Source of the DNA: an uncultured Acidimicrobiales bacterium | Lineage (GTDB): Bacteria > Actinomycetota > Acidimicrobiia > Acidimicrobiales > UBA10347 | Assembly (NCBI GenBank): GCA_937991435.1 | Contig: CALKPY010000042.1 | Span: 1 to 45,775 of the forward strand | Direction: 5' to 3' | Length of the DNA: 45,775 nt | Part shown: positions 24,181-31,573 of the stretch, in pieces | Layout of the letters: each line of letters opens with the position of its first letter | Numbering within the stretch: position 1 is the stretch's first letter | The notes under the pieces: model-generated | The model's input: only the letters and a program-made list of their open reading frames with translations | What the model was told of the DNA's origin: nothing | The model's database searches: none | Program-made: the position numbers and the translations under genes

Positions 24181-25151
24181 GAATCTTTACGTTCCGCGTT
24201 CTGCTGGTCGCGCGTCTCATACGCGTCGATAATGTCTGCGACGATTCGGTGCCTGACGACGTCGCGGCTGCCGAGCAGTACGAATTCGAGGCCGGGAATG
24301 TCCCGCAAGAGCGGTTCTAGCCGGCTGAGACCGCTTCGACCGTCGGGCACGTCAATCTGTGTTGCGTCGCCGGTAACCACAACCTTGGCGCCGAAGCCAA
24401 TTCTTGTGAGGAACATCTTCATCTGTTGCGGCGTGGTGTTCTGCGCCTCATCAAGAATGATGAAACTGTTGTTCAAGGTGCGCCCCCGCATAAACTCCAG
24501 CGGCGCCACCTCGATAATGCCGCGCTCTTGAAGCTTGGCTACCCCGTCGACATCGACCATGTCGTACAGCGCGTCATAGAGCGGTCGAAGGTAAGGGTCG
24601 ATCTTCGCCATCAGGTCACCAGGCAGGAATCCAAGCCTCTCGCCAGCTTCGACCGCCGGACGGGTCAAGATGATTCGCTCAACTTCCTTTTTTTGCAAGG
24701 CCTGGATCGCCATCGCAACCGCGAGCCAGCTTTTTCCCGTGCCGGCCGGACCGATACCGAAGGTGATCGTGTTGCGTTCAATGGCGTCGACGTAGCGCTT
24801 CTGACCGGCTGATTTTGGCCGTATACGGTCGCCATTAGCGGCGCGCAAGATGTCCGAGGTCAGGACTTCACTCGGCCGTTCGTCGGCCGCGACCATATCG
24901 ATCGAGCGGCGCAAGCTCGGAGCGTCAATGCGATGGCCCTGCTGCACCAGCATCACCATCTCTTCAAACAAGCGGCCAACCACGTCACACTCTGCGCCGC
25001 TCACGGTGATTTCGTTGCCGCGGACCAAGATGTCGGTCGCGGGAAATCGGCCTTCTATTTGGTCGAGCCATTCGTCATGCTGGCCCAACAGGCTCGGCAT
25101 GAGGTGATTTCCGGGAACCGTTACCCGAACGGGTGCGACCGTCATTGACAC
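24177..25151 (-). CDS. phoH: PhoH family ATPase
   Basis: This 324-residue PhoH-like P-loop ATPase has Walker A GPAGTGKS at 134-141, Walker B FIILDEAQNT at about 222-231, and TGDATQIDVP after it. An N-terminal region of about 110 residues resembles the KH-like RNA-binding N-domain found in PhoH proteins linked to ybeY. The family is associated with RNA metabolism and ribosome maturation; the precise reaction is not established. The first start is GTG 25151; an ATG two codons later (25145) is equally plausible. It lies 32 nt after the DNA-binding gene and overlaps ybeY by 4 nt. Confidence 0.94.
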   Translation of the reverse strand: MSMTVAPVRVTVPGNHLMPSLLGQHDEWLDQIEGRFPATDILVRGNEITVSGAECDVVGRLFEEMVMLVQQGHRIDAPSLRRSIDMVAADERPSEVLTSDILRAANGDRIRPKSAGQKRYVDAIERNTITFGIGPAGTGKSWLAVAMAIQALQKKEVERIILTRPAVEAGERLGFLPGDLMAKIDPYLRPLYDALYDMVDVDGVAKLQERGIIEVAPLEFMRGRTLNNSFIILDEAQNTTPQQMKMFLTRIGFGAKVVVTGDATQIDVPDGRSGLSRLEPLLRDIPGLEFVLLGSRDVVRHRIVADIIDAYETRDQQNAERKDS

Positions 25152-25183
25152 ACGCCGGCGCTCATCGCTGGCGAATACAGGTT

Positions 25184-25573
25184 TCAGCCTGCGTCTGATG
25201 CTCCGTTGACCGCTGCGGCGTTATCACGGAGGTCGACCGTACTCGCATTTGCAGCCAGGGAACTGTCTGCCCCGAGTTCACCGTGTTCTTCTGCCCCCTT
25301 GGGCGTTGGATACAGGTGGCTGAGCGATCCCGGAGAGACACGACACTCCGTAATAAAAGACTCGACGTCATCGGCACGAAGGCGGAACACTCGACCCATG
25401 CGATATGAGGCGATGTCTCCCTGGTCCATAAACCGGTACAGCGTTCTGGTGGTGATACCCAGTCGGCTGGCGGCTTCATCGGTGTTTAACCACAGCTTTT
25501 CACTCACATAGGCCATAGTAACCGCCGACACCCTTGAGTGCGCGTATTTCACGGGATTTCTGACGACTTTCAT
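25184..25573 (-). CDS. Excisionase/BldC-type DNA-binding protein
   Basis: This 129-residue protein has a winged-helix HTH_17/MerR-like domain near the N-terminus: LWLNTDEAASRLGITTRTLYRFMDQGDIASYRMGRVFRLRADDVESFIT, at about residues 28-76. The rest is a polar tail with SPGSLSHLYPTPKGAEEHG. Such proteins are small DNA-binding regulators or recombination accessory factors. The gene starts 20 nt after the stop of the EccC-type gene, with GAGAAAGAG upstream as a ribosome-binding site; an internal ATG at 25516 would give 110 residues. It sits between the secretion-like ATPase and phoH and may regulate this unit. Confidence 0.82.
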   Translation of the reverse strand: MKVVRNPVKYAHSRVSAVTMAYVSEKLWLNTDEAASRLGITTRTLYRFMDQGDIASYRMGRVFRLRADDVESFITECRVSPGSLSHLYPTPKGAEEHGELGADSSLAANASTVDLRDNAAAVNGASDAG

Positions 25574-25592
25574 GCTCTTTCTCGTCCTGAAG

Positions 25593-28500
25593 TCACACGG
25601 TGCGTGGTCGTGCGACCTGCACCGGCGTCACGTTTCCCGCCCGAATATGGTGCCCGCTACCAGGTGTTTTTCGAGTCTCTTCGAGATCGATGCGCACCCG
25701 AAAAAGCGTTCCATCGGCTGGCTCGGCGTCGAGGAGCAGCGCAGTCGCATCTGGCCAGTTTCGCAACATCGACGCAGCCGGCGCTGCTATCGCCGAAGGG
25801 CTCAGAGCAACCGCAAAGGCTTTGTGGGGTTGCGAATCTCGAAGAGCTGCCAGACGAAGCCACAGCGATTGCGATCCTTGAGTACCGCCGAGGTCGACCA
25901 GAACGAGTTCTGAACGGCTTGGAGTTGCAAGACACTCGCGGTGCGCTGCACTCGCTTCGGAGTCGTGGTCGCATCGAGTTGAGGCATCGATCCAACTCAC
26001 TGCGAGGCCGTCGAGAGCTCTCGCTTGCTGGGCAATTACCTCAAGGACCTGCCCTGGTTCGGTGCCGACCCGACCGCACACAATCAACAGCTCCCCTGGA
26101 TAGCCGTGCCACCACACGGGCTGCGCTGTTCGGAGGCCAACCCCAAAAGACACACGGAGCCCATCGCTGTCGATCGAGGCCGGGGGCAGATCGCCAATAC
26201 GTACAAGCTGAGGAGTTCGCTCGACCGCAGCCGGAGACTTCCTGGTGTTGTGTAACGATCGCGCTCCTCCAATCTTTCGAACAGTCGGCGGAACAGGTTC
26301 CATGAGCTGCACATGCAGGCCACTAACCGCGTCAATCGCACGCATAGGCGGCAGGCCTTTGGTCGCGCCGAGAGCCAGCCCCAGCATCAGTCCGGCTGTC
26401 GGGTCTGCAAGAGCGAGCACAAGGCGTTGACTGCAATGGTGTGCCAGGCGGGTCGGGACGTCTCTGCTTGTCGCAGCTCCGATCATCAACGTCACCCGTG
26501 ACCTCGCCGCATCTCGCGCAATTCGTGTAAGCCGCTCCACGATCTCGTCACTGCGACGATCGCCCGAAGCCGCGAGCAGTTCAGCGAAATTGTCAATTAC
26601 CACCACGAGCCATGGCAGCTCGGATTCAGTGCCAAGCGATGGCCGATGTTGCTCCACCAGGTCGAGCAACCGAAGGACGCGCATCGTGTCGTCGGGGTCA
26701 ACCCAACCTCCAATATGACCACCGGGAGCAGGTTCGGCGGCGCTGACGACGTAGACATCATGAGCGCCATGCGGCTCTGAAAGAAGCTCGACTGCAGCCA
26801 ACGCAGCGGCCGACACACAGTCGCGTGACCCGCCGACGACGAGAAGCGGGCCCGTGTTGAACGACCATCGCCAGATGCCCACGGAACGCTCGACGACCTC
26901 GTCGACGAAGCCAAGCGGAACCTCGCCGCACTCGAAACCATCGGCGCCGAGCTGGGACCGCAATACCTGAGAGCTCAGGGCAGCTGGTAGCGGTTCAGCC
27001 CAACAGGGCGAGGCCGGATCGACATTTTGGACCTGGCAGATGGCGCTTGTTAGGCGATCGAGCTGCGTTCCGCATGTCGCCCCGCTCGCTTGGTTGGGTT
27101 GGCGCAAGCGGGCGGTTGCACCGCTCAACTGAAATGGTCGGATATCGATGCTTGCAGACGTTCGGTACGGCGCAGCTGTATAGAACACGTCGGCGACCTT
27201 TGGCGCCGAACCACCGACGATCACGAGAGAGCGACCGGGGTTCTCCCGGCTAATGTGCGTGGCGCGGTCACTGCCAATCACATCGATCGAGTCAAAGGCA
27301 TCCTCAACTCGCAGAGCGATGCGGATAGCGGTGTTCGCCCGAATTTTCTGGTCAACAACTCCCGCTGGCCGCTGGGTCGCCAACACGAGGTGAATTCCTA
27401 AACTTCGCCCGCGGGCGGCGAGGTCGATGAGCGAGCTCAAAACGTCGGGATATTCCTGCGCCAGCACAGCAAATTCGTCCACAGCGACGACAAGCCGAGG
27501 CGGCGACGTTGGGTCTGCAACCTTCGCTGCGTCGTAGTCAGCCACTCCAAGCCTCTGGAACAGGATTTCCCGCTCCACAAAATCGGCGCGCAAGCCGGCA
27601 ACAGCGCGTTCGATCATGTGTGGATCAAGATCGGTCACCAACCCAGCGGTGTGCGGCAGCGAGACAAAGGGGCCAAAGGCGCCCCCGCCTTTCAAGTCAA
27701 ACAAGGCAAAAGCAACGTCGGCAGGCGAATACAACGCAGCCAACGAACCAACCAACGTGCGCAGCAATTCGCTCTTGCCGCTACCGGTTGTGCCAGCAAT
27801 AAGGGCATGAGGTCCGTCTCGAACGAGGTCGACGATGACTGGACTACCTTCGAGGCCGAGGCCGATAGCAATCGGAAGACCCGTTCGGGCGGTTTGTGAC
27901 CTGTCGATCCACGAGCGTTCGACCGCACCCGGTGTCGATGGCACAAGGTCAACCATCGATAAGGGCTCCCCGGGTGGGCTTGGTGACAACGGATCGCTCA
28001 GTGGCGCCAGCGAGCGCGCCCAACGCAAGGCTGATCTTTCAGAAATTCCAATCGGGGCTATCTCGGTTGTTCCGTCACCTTTCAGCAGCGTTATCTGATG
28101 CTGCGATTGAGAGATCGAGATAACCCGACCACACGACGCTGGAAGTTCCGATTCGCTATCTGCGAGAACAAGGGCAATGAATCGAGCTGGATCTTCTTGC
28201 GCTGCGCTCCAACGAACAAAAGCAGCGGTCGAGTCGTTGTGAGACCCATCTACGACAACGAGGCTTATGCGTTCGTCGGAAAACGTGGTGTCGGAGTTGG
28301 CACGACAACCGTGCACCACGAGTTCATTGGGCAACCACTTGGCCCAGTCCCACGGACCAGCGTCGTCGACAAACAGCTCGAGTCGCACATCACTGGGGCC
28401 GAGGCGATTTACGAGTTGCAAAACGACGGATCGAGCCAAACTGCGACGCTGGTGCTGCAGTCCGCAAACCCCGATTACGGCCACCGTGGCAAAGTCGACA

Positions 28501-29612
28501 TCAATCGGCACCCCGCCAACGCTGAGCCTTTCGCCGGCCGCTTCGGCCAGACGCGAATCGATCGACCGTCCCTCATGCTCGGTTTCTATTTCGACCAATC
28601 GACTTCCGACCCCGACAGCGACTCGAAGCGCTTCGGGGTCACTGAGCCGCGACCGCCACAACGCCACCGATCGTTGCTCGGCAATGGCCATTTGAGCGGA
28701 CAGTGGCGGATGCATTGCCCAGCAACTGTGCGCAATGTCGTTGGCCAGCTTCAGCCGCCGGCGACCAACCTCGGCGCATGCGCTGCTGACCTGTTGCTCG
28801 TGGGCCGTCGCAGCGCGACCAAATCGGTGCCGGTCTTCAAACCATCGCCCGACCGCCATCACAGGACCAAGCGCAGCGAACAAGGCAAAGATTGGCCTGT
28901 AGAACACCGCCATCATCACGGCGATGGGGAGAGGCGCGAGTATCGCCACCCACGACAATCGCGCTCTGTTGGCGGCAAACATTTCGACCGCAGGAACCTC
29001 GACGGTGCAAGGAATCTCTGGTCGCGTCGGACGGGGAGTTCGCCAGATTTCTGACGACCGGTGGGAGGGCTCGGTGTAGACCGGCGCAACTGCGACCCAG
29101 TCGTCGCCGTTTCGATGGAGCTCCATCTGAGCTGAAGCGTCATGCCACGACCCACGATTTGAGGCGCTCGGCGTGACCCGAATGTGCCAAGTCGATTGCC
29201 GGTCAGCACCGGCTGTGCCAGCCCGCTGTATGACCCAATCTCCGCGCGGCACCACCACCCGGTTGCCGCAATCGAAACCGGAAGCCGGCATCACGAATAC
29301 TGAATCGGCGTCGGGCGTGGCGTTGTTGGTTTGCTGCGGCGCAAGCGGCAAGAACGTGTGCGCAACCTCGACGCCGTCGGTGAGAATGTCTTGAGCTGGA
29401 GTATCCATGACGCTGACGGCCGTGACGTCACCAACCATTGCCGACGAAGGGTTCATGCCAACTGCCCGCAAGACGGCGCCAACAGTCGAGTCAGCCGAGT
29501 ACTCAGCTACGACGTCGCCAGCGACGCTGCCGTCTGACCGAATGGCTAGTCGAACAGACCGTCGTGGCTGGCGATCGACGTTCGCGAGCAACAGTGTGTC
29601 GTCAGCTGCCAT
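25593..29612 (-). CDS. EccC-type FtsK/SpoIIIE ATPase of a type VII secretion-like system
   Basis: This 1339-residue protein starts with a ubiquitin-like or FHA-like N-domain (about 1-180). A pair of transmembrane helices follows (about 215-260; LSWVAILAPLPIAVMMAVFY and IFALFAALGPVMAVGRWF). Then come several ATPase-like modules. The first active one has Walker A AGTTGSGKSE (about 604-612), Walker B LVVAVDEFAVLAQ (about 705) and the ATQRPAGVV...RISLRVED-like sensor segments. Two C-terminal modules lack the P-loop Lys (GGSRDCVSA and CGRVGTEPGQ), as is typical for regulatory domains of EccC. In type VII systems it drives export of WXG100 pairs. Only 2 nt separate it from the helical partner gene. 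Confidence 0.9.
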   Translation of the reverse strand: MAADDTLLLANVDRQPRRSVRLAIRSDGSVAGDVVAEYSADSTVGAVLRAVGMNPSSAMVGDVTAVSVMDTPAQDILTDGVEVAHTFLPLAPQQTNNATPDADSVFVMPASGFDCGNRVVVPRGDWVIQRAGTAGADRQSTWHIRVTPSASNRGSWHDASAQMELHRNGDDWVAVAPVYTEPSHRSSEIWRTPRPTRPEIPCTVEVPAVEMFAANRARLSWVAILAPLPIAVMMAVFYRPIFALFAALGPVMAVGRWFEDRHRFGRAATAHEQQVSSACAEVGRRRLKLANDIAHSCWAMHPPLSAQMAIAEQRSVALWRSRLSDPEALRVAVGVGSRLVEIETEHEGRSIDSRLAEAAGERLSVGGVPIDVDFATVAVIGVCGLQHQRRSLARSVVLQLVNRLGPSDVRLELFVDDAGPWDWAKWLPNELVVHGCRANSDTTFSDERISLVVVDGSHNDSTAAFVRWSAAQEDPARFIALVLADSESELPASCGRVISISQSQHQITLLKGDGTTEIAPIGISERSALRWARSLAPLSDPLSPSPPGEPLSMVDLVPSTPGAVERSWIDRSQTARTGLPIAIGLGLEGSPVIVDLVRDGPHALIAGTTGSGKSELLRTLVGSLAALYSPADVAFALFDLKGGGAFGPFVSLPHTAGLVTDLDPHMIERAVAGLRADFVEREILFQRLGVADYDAAKVADPTSPPRLVVAVDEFAVLAQEYPDVLSSLIDLAARGRSLGIHLVLATQRPAGVVDQKIRANTAIRIALRVEDAFDSIDVIGSDRATHISRENPGRSLVIVGGSAPKVADVFYTAAPYRTSASIDIRPFQLSGATARLRQPNQASGATCGTQLDRLTSAICQVQNVDPASPCWAEPLPAALSSQVLRSQLGADGFECGEVPLGFVDEVVERSVGIWRWSFNTGPLLVVGGSRDCVSAAALAAVELLSEPHGAHDVYVVSAAEPAPGGHIGGWVDPDDTMRVLRLLDLVEQHRPSLGTESELPWLVVVIDNFAELLAASGDRRSDEIVERLTRIARDAARSRVTLMIGAATSRDVPTRLAHHCSQRLVLALADPTAGLMLGLALGATKGLPPMRAIDAVSGLHVQLMEPVPPTVRKIGGARSLHNTRKSPAAVERTPQLVRIGDLPPASIDSDGLRVSFGVGLRTAQPVWWHGYPGELLIVCGRVGTEPGQVLEVIAQQARALDGLAVSWIDASTRCDHDSEASAAHRECLATPSRSELVLVDLGGTQGSQSLWLRLAALRDSQPHKAFAVALSPSAIAAPAASMLRNWPDATALLLDAEPADGTLFRVRIDLEETRKTPGSGHHIRAGNVTPVQVARPRTV

Positions 29613-29614
29613 GG

Positions 29615-30028
29615 CTAAGTCCCCATCTGGCTACTGAAGCGCGGCTCGTCAGGGGGCACGGGAGGAATCGGCGCTGGGCTCTGCATCGGTTCGCCAGTCG
29701 CCGCCGCCATTTGAGCCTCGATTATGTGCATCACCATTGCCGTTTCGTATGCCGCCAAGGCCTCGTAATACGCGGACAGGGCCCGCTCATACGCCTCGAG
29801 CAACGCCAGCCTGCGTCGACATTCGTCGGCTGCACGACCGAGCGTCGAGACCGCACCTGTGGCATTAAAGGTGCAGTTGTCAACGATCGACACCAGACGA
29901 CCTGTCAGCAATCCATCGACCGCTGCGTTGACCTGCATCGACATCAGATCGTCTCGCACGGCGCTCATTGCCGTGGCCGACGCATCGAACTTTTGCAGGG
30001 CAAGCGCAAGTTCCGCGATGCCACTCAT
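29615..30028 (-). CDS. Small helical protein, probable partner of the WXG100-like protein
   Basis: I do not recognise a named family for this 137-residue protein. The first ~110 residues are almost wholly helical and include AECRRRLALLEAYERALSAYYEALAAYETAMVMHIIEAQ-like heptads; they are acidic with regularly spaced Tyr. The C-terminus is Pro-rich (PMQSPAPIPPVPPDEP). It contains two Cys and no classical WxG turn. Its size, helicity and position between a WXG-like gene and the EccC gene suggest an exported partner, chaperone or substrate of the same system (inference). There is no signal peptide. The stop lies 2 nt before the EccC start. Confidence 0.7.
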   Translation of the reverse strand: MSGIAELALALQKFDASATAMSAVRDDLMSMQVNAAVDGLLTGRLVSIVDNCTFNATGAVSTLGRAADECRRRLALLEAYERALSAYYEALAAYETAMVMHIIEAQMAAATGEPMQSPAPIPPVPPDEPRFSSQMGT

Positions 30029-30071
30029 CGGCCAGTCATCTCGTTGGATCCGCCGCGGTTCGAGCGACAGA

Positions 30072-30560
30072 TCAGACCGTGGCGCCGTTCATCGCCGAGT
30101 CCAGGTTGTCGTGTTGCATGATCACCGCCTTGCTCATATTCGCCGTTGACTCTTGAGCGTGACCAAGGTGAGTCGAGAGCTCGACTTGGAACTGGGCAAG
30201 TAGCCCCGACATGCGCACGACTTCATTATTGAACGTCGTCCAGGTGTCGCTGATCGAACCCTCGAGCGCACTCATCGAAGAAGCAAAGTCGCCGCTCGCG
30301 GCGTCGAACTGTTGGCGATTGCCGCCTGTCCACACAGTCGAGTCAAGACTTGCTTGGCCTTCGGTCACAACCGACCGCATATCGGCCATCGTCGATTCAA
30401 CCCGACCGACCGCAGCGCTGAACGCTGCTTCCATGTCGCCGCATATCGACGTTTGGATCTTTTGGCAGCTGTCATTTACCTCGCCGAGTCGACCAGTCGA
30501 CGTTTCAAGCTGGCTGGCCAACGCGTTGAGGTCTTCGAGTTGCGCTCCGAGCATTACCAT
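30072..30560 (-). CDS. WXG100-like protein
   Basis: This 162-residue helical protein has a WTGG turn at residues 77-80 followed by NRQQFDAASGDFASSMSALEGSIS, matching the W-x-G hairpin and following helix of the WXG100 superfamily (ESAT-6/CFP-10-like). It has no signal peptide, as expected for type VII substrates. It is longer than the ~100-residue classical form, with an extra N-terminal helical stretch (about 1-70). I do not see a C-terminal YxxxD/E export signal. An AAAGGAC ribosome-binding site lies about 10 nt upstream of ATG 30560; ATG 30554 is a second possible start. It heads the whole 9-kb unit. Confidence 0.8.
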   Translation of the reverse strand: MVMLGAQLEDLNALASQLETSTGRLGEVNDSCQKIQTSICGDMEAAFSAAVGRVESTMADMRSVVTEGQASLDSTVWTGGNRQQFDAASGDFASSMSALEGSISDTWTTFNNEVVRMSGLLAQFQVELSTHLGHAQESTANMSKAVIMQHDNLDSAMNGATV

Positions 30561-30574
30561 TTTTCATGTCCTTT

Positions 30575-30593
30575 CATGCTTTTTCAAAGCATG
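30575..30593. promoter_or_regulatory. Perfect inverted repeat just upstream of the WXG100-like gene
   Basis: CATGCTTT-TTC-AAAGCATG forms an 8-bp perfect stem with a 3-nt loop. It lies 15 nt upstream of the WXG start and overlaps the leader where the ribosome-binding site follows. It could be an operator or a 5' hairpin controlling translation. The role is unknown. Confidence 0.45.
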
Positions 30594-30675
30594 TCAGAAT
30601 CAGACTCAGTTGTCAACGAGCGCGCGAAGATAGTTCGAAGCAGCGGGCGTGAACTCTCTAGAGCTAGACCGCGAG

Positions 30676-31470
30676 TTAGCGACCGATATAGGTCGGGTTT
30701 CGCTTCTCGGCAAACGCGGCGATGGCCTCGGCAGTGTCTTTGCTCGACAACGCAATCGTTTGAGCAGCAGATTCTGCATCAAGCGCTTCGCTCATCGACC
30801 GAGACAGACTGTCGTTCAACAGCTTCTTCGACAGGCGCATTGCGAGGGGCGGCCCGGCGGACAAACGCGACGCGATGTCGTCGACCGTTTCGTCAAGTAA
30901 CTCTGGTGCAACAACTCGATTGATCAGACCGATTTCGCGAGCTTCCTCAGCAGACAAGATGTCACCAAGCAGTGCGAGTTCTTTCGCCTTATGCATGCCT
31001 ACGAGCCGAGGAAGCAACCACGAGCCACCAAAGTCGAGTGCTAACCCGCGTTTGACGAAGATCTCTGAGAACCGGGCTTCGGTACTCGCGACGATGATGT
31101 CGCAGCCAAGCGCGAGATTGACACCTGCGCCCGCGGCCACACCCTGCACCCGAGCAACGGTCGGTTTTGGGAATTGATGGAGAGCGAGTGCGGTTGCGTG
31201 GGTGCGGCGCATGCTCTCTAGAGGGTGCCCGGGCCGATTGTCTCGCTCGGGGTCCCAAAGGTCAGCCCCAGCGCAAAAGCCGCGACCGTTGCCCGCCATG
31301 ACCAACGCCCGCACCTCTTCATCTCCCGCCGCGCTGGTGAAAATGTCTCCGAGCTCGCCCCACATGGTCGATGTGACGCCGTTCAGTTTGTCGGGTCGAT
31401 TGAGCGTCACCGTCATCACGCCGTCGTTGAGCGAGGTGAGAATCGAGTCGGATTGTGAAGTTGCGGCCAT
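30676..31470 (-). CDS. Enoyl-CoA hydratase/isomerase family protein
   Basis: This 264-residue crotonase-fold protein has the oxyanion-hole motifs RPDKLNGV and GRGFCAGADLWDP, the conserved helix GAGVNLALGCDIIVAS, and DFGGSWLLPRLVG at the position of the second active-site loop. At that position an Asp replaces the usual Glu, which is typical of PaaG-like isomerases rather than strict hydratases. It acts on acyl-CoA intermediates in fatty-acid or aromatic degradation; the substrate is not defined. ATG 31470 begins the family N-terminus (ATSQSDSILTSLNDGVMTVTLNRP). The long in-frame upstream extension is antisense to the peptidase gene and rejected. It is divergent from the M1 peptidase gene. Confidence 0.93.
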   Translation of the reverse strand: MAATSQSDSILTSLNDGVMTVTLNRPDKLNGVTSTMWGELGDIFTSAAGDEEVRALVMAGNGRGFCAGADLWDPERDNRPGHPLESMRRTHATALALHQFPKPTVARVQGVAAGAGVNLALGCDIIVASTEARFSEIFVKRGLALDFGGSWLLPRLVGMHKAKELALLGDILSAEEAREIGLINRVVAPELLDETVDDIASRLSAGPPLAMRLSKKLLNDSLSRSMSEALDAESAAQTIALSSKDTAEAIAAFAEKRNPTYIGR

Positions 31471-31573
31471 CAACCAACGGTAGCGGCAAGCACCTCGACG
31501 GCCAGAATTGGCTACAGCGTTCAGGCATCGCATGTGGGCCTGCGACGAAACCAAGCGCTGACGTGCGATCATC

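Noticed and set aside
28098..29054. 318-codon plus-strand open frame inside the EccC gene
   Set aside because: It is antisense to an intact, motif-rich EccC protein. The long frame results from high GC and codon bias; the residue mix (Arg/His/Pro/Ser) is not protein-like.
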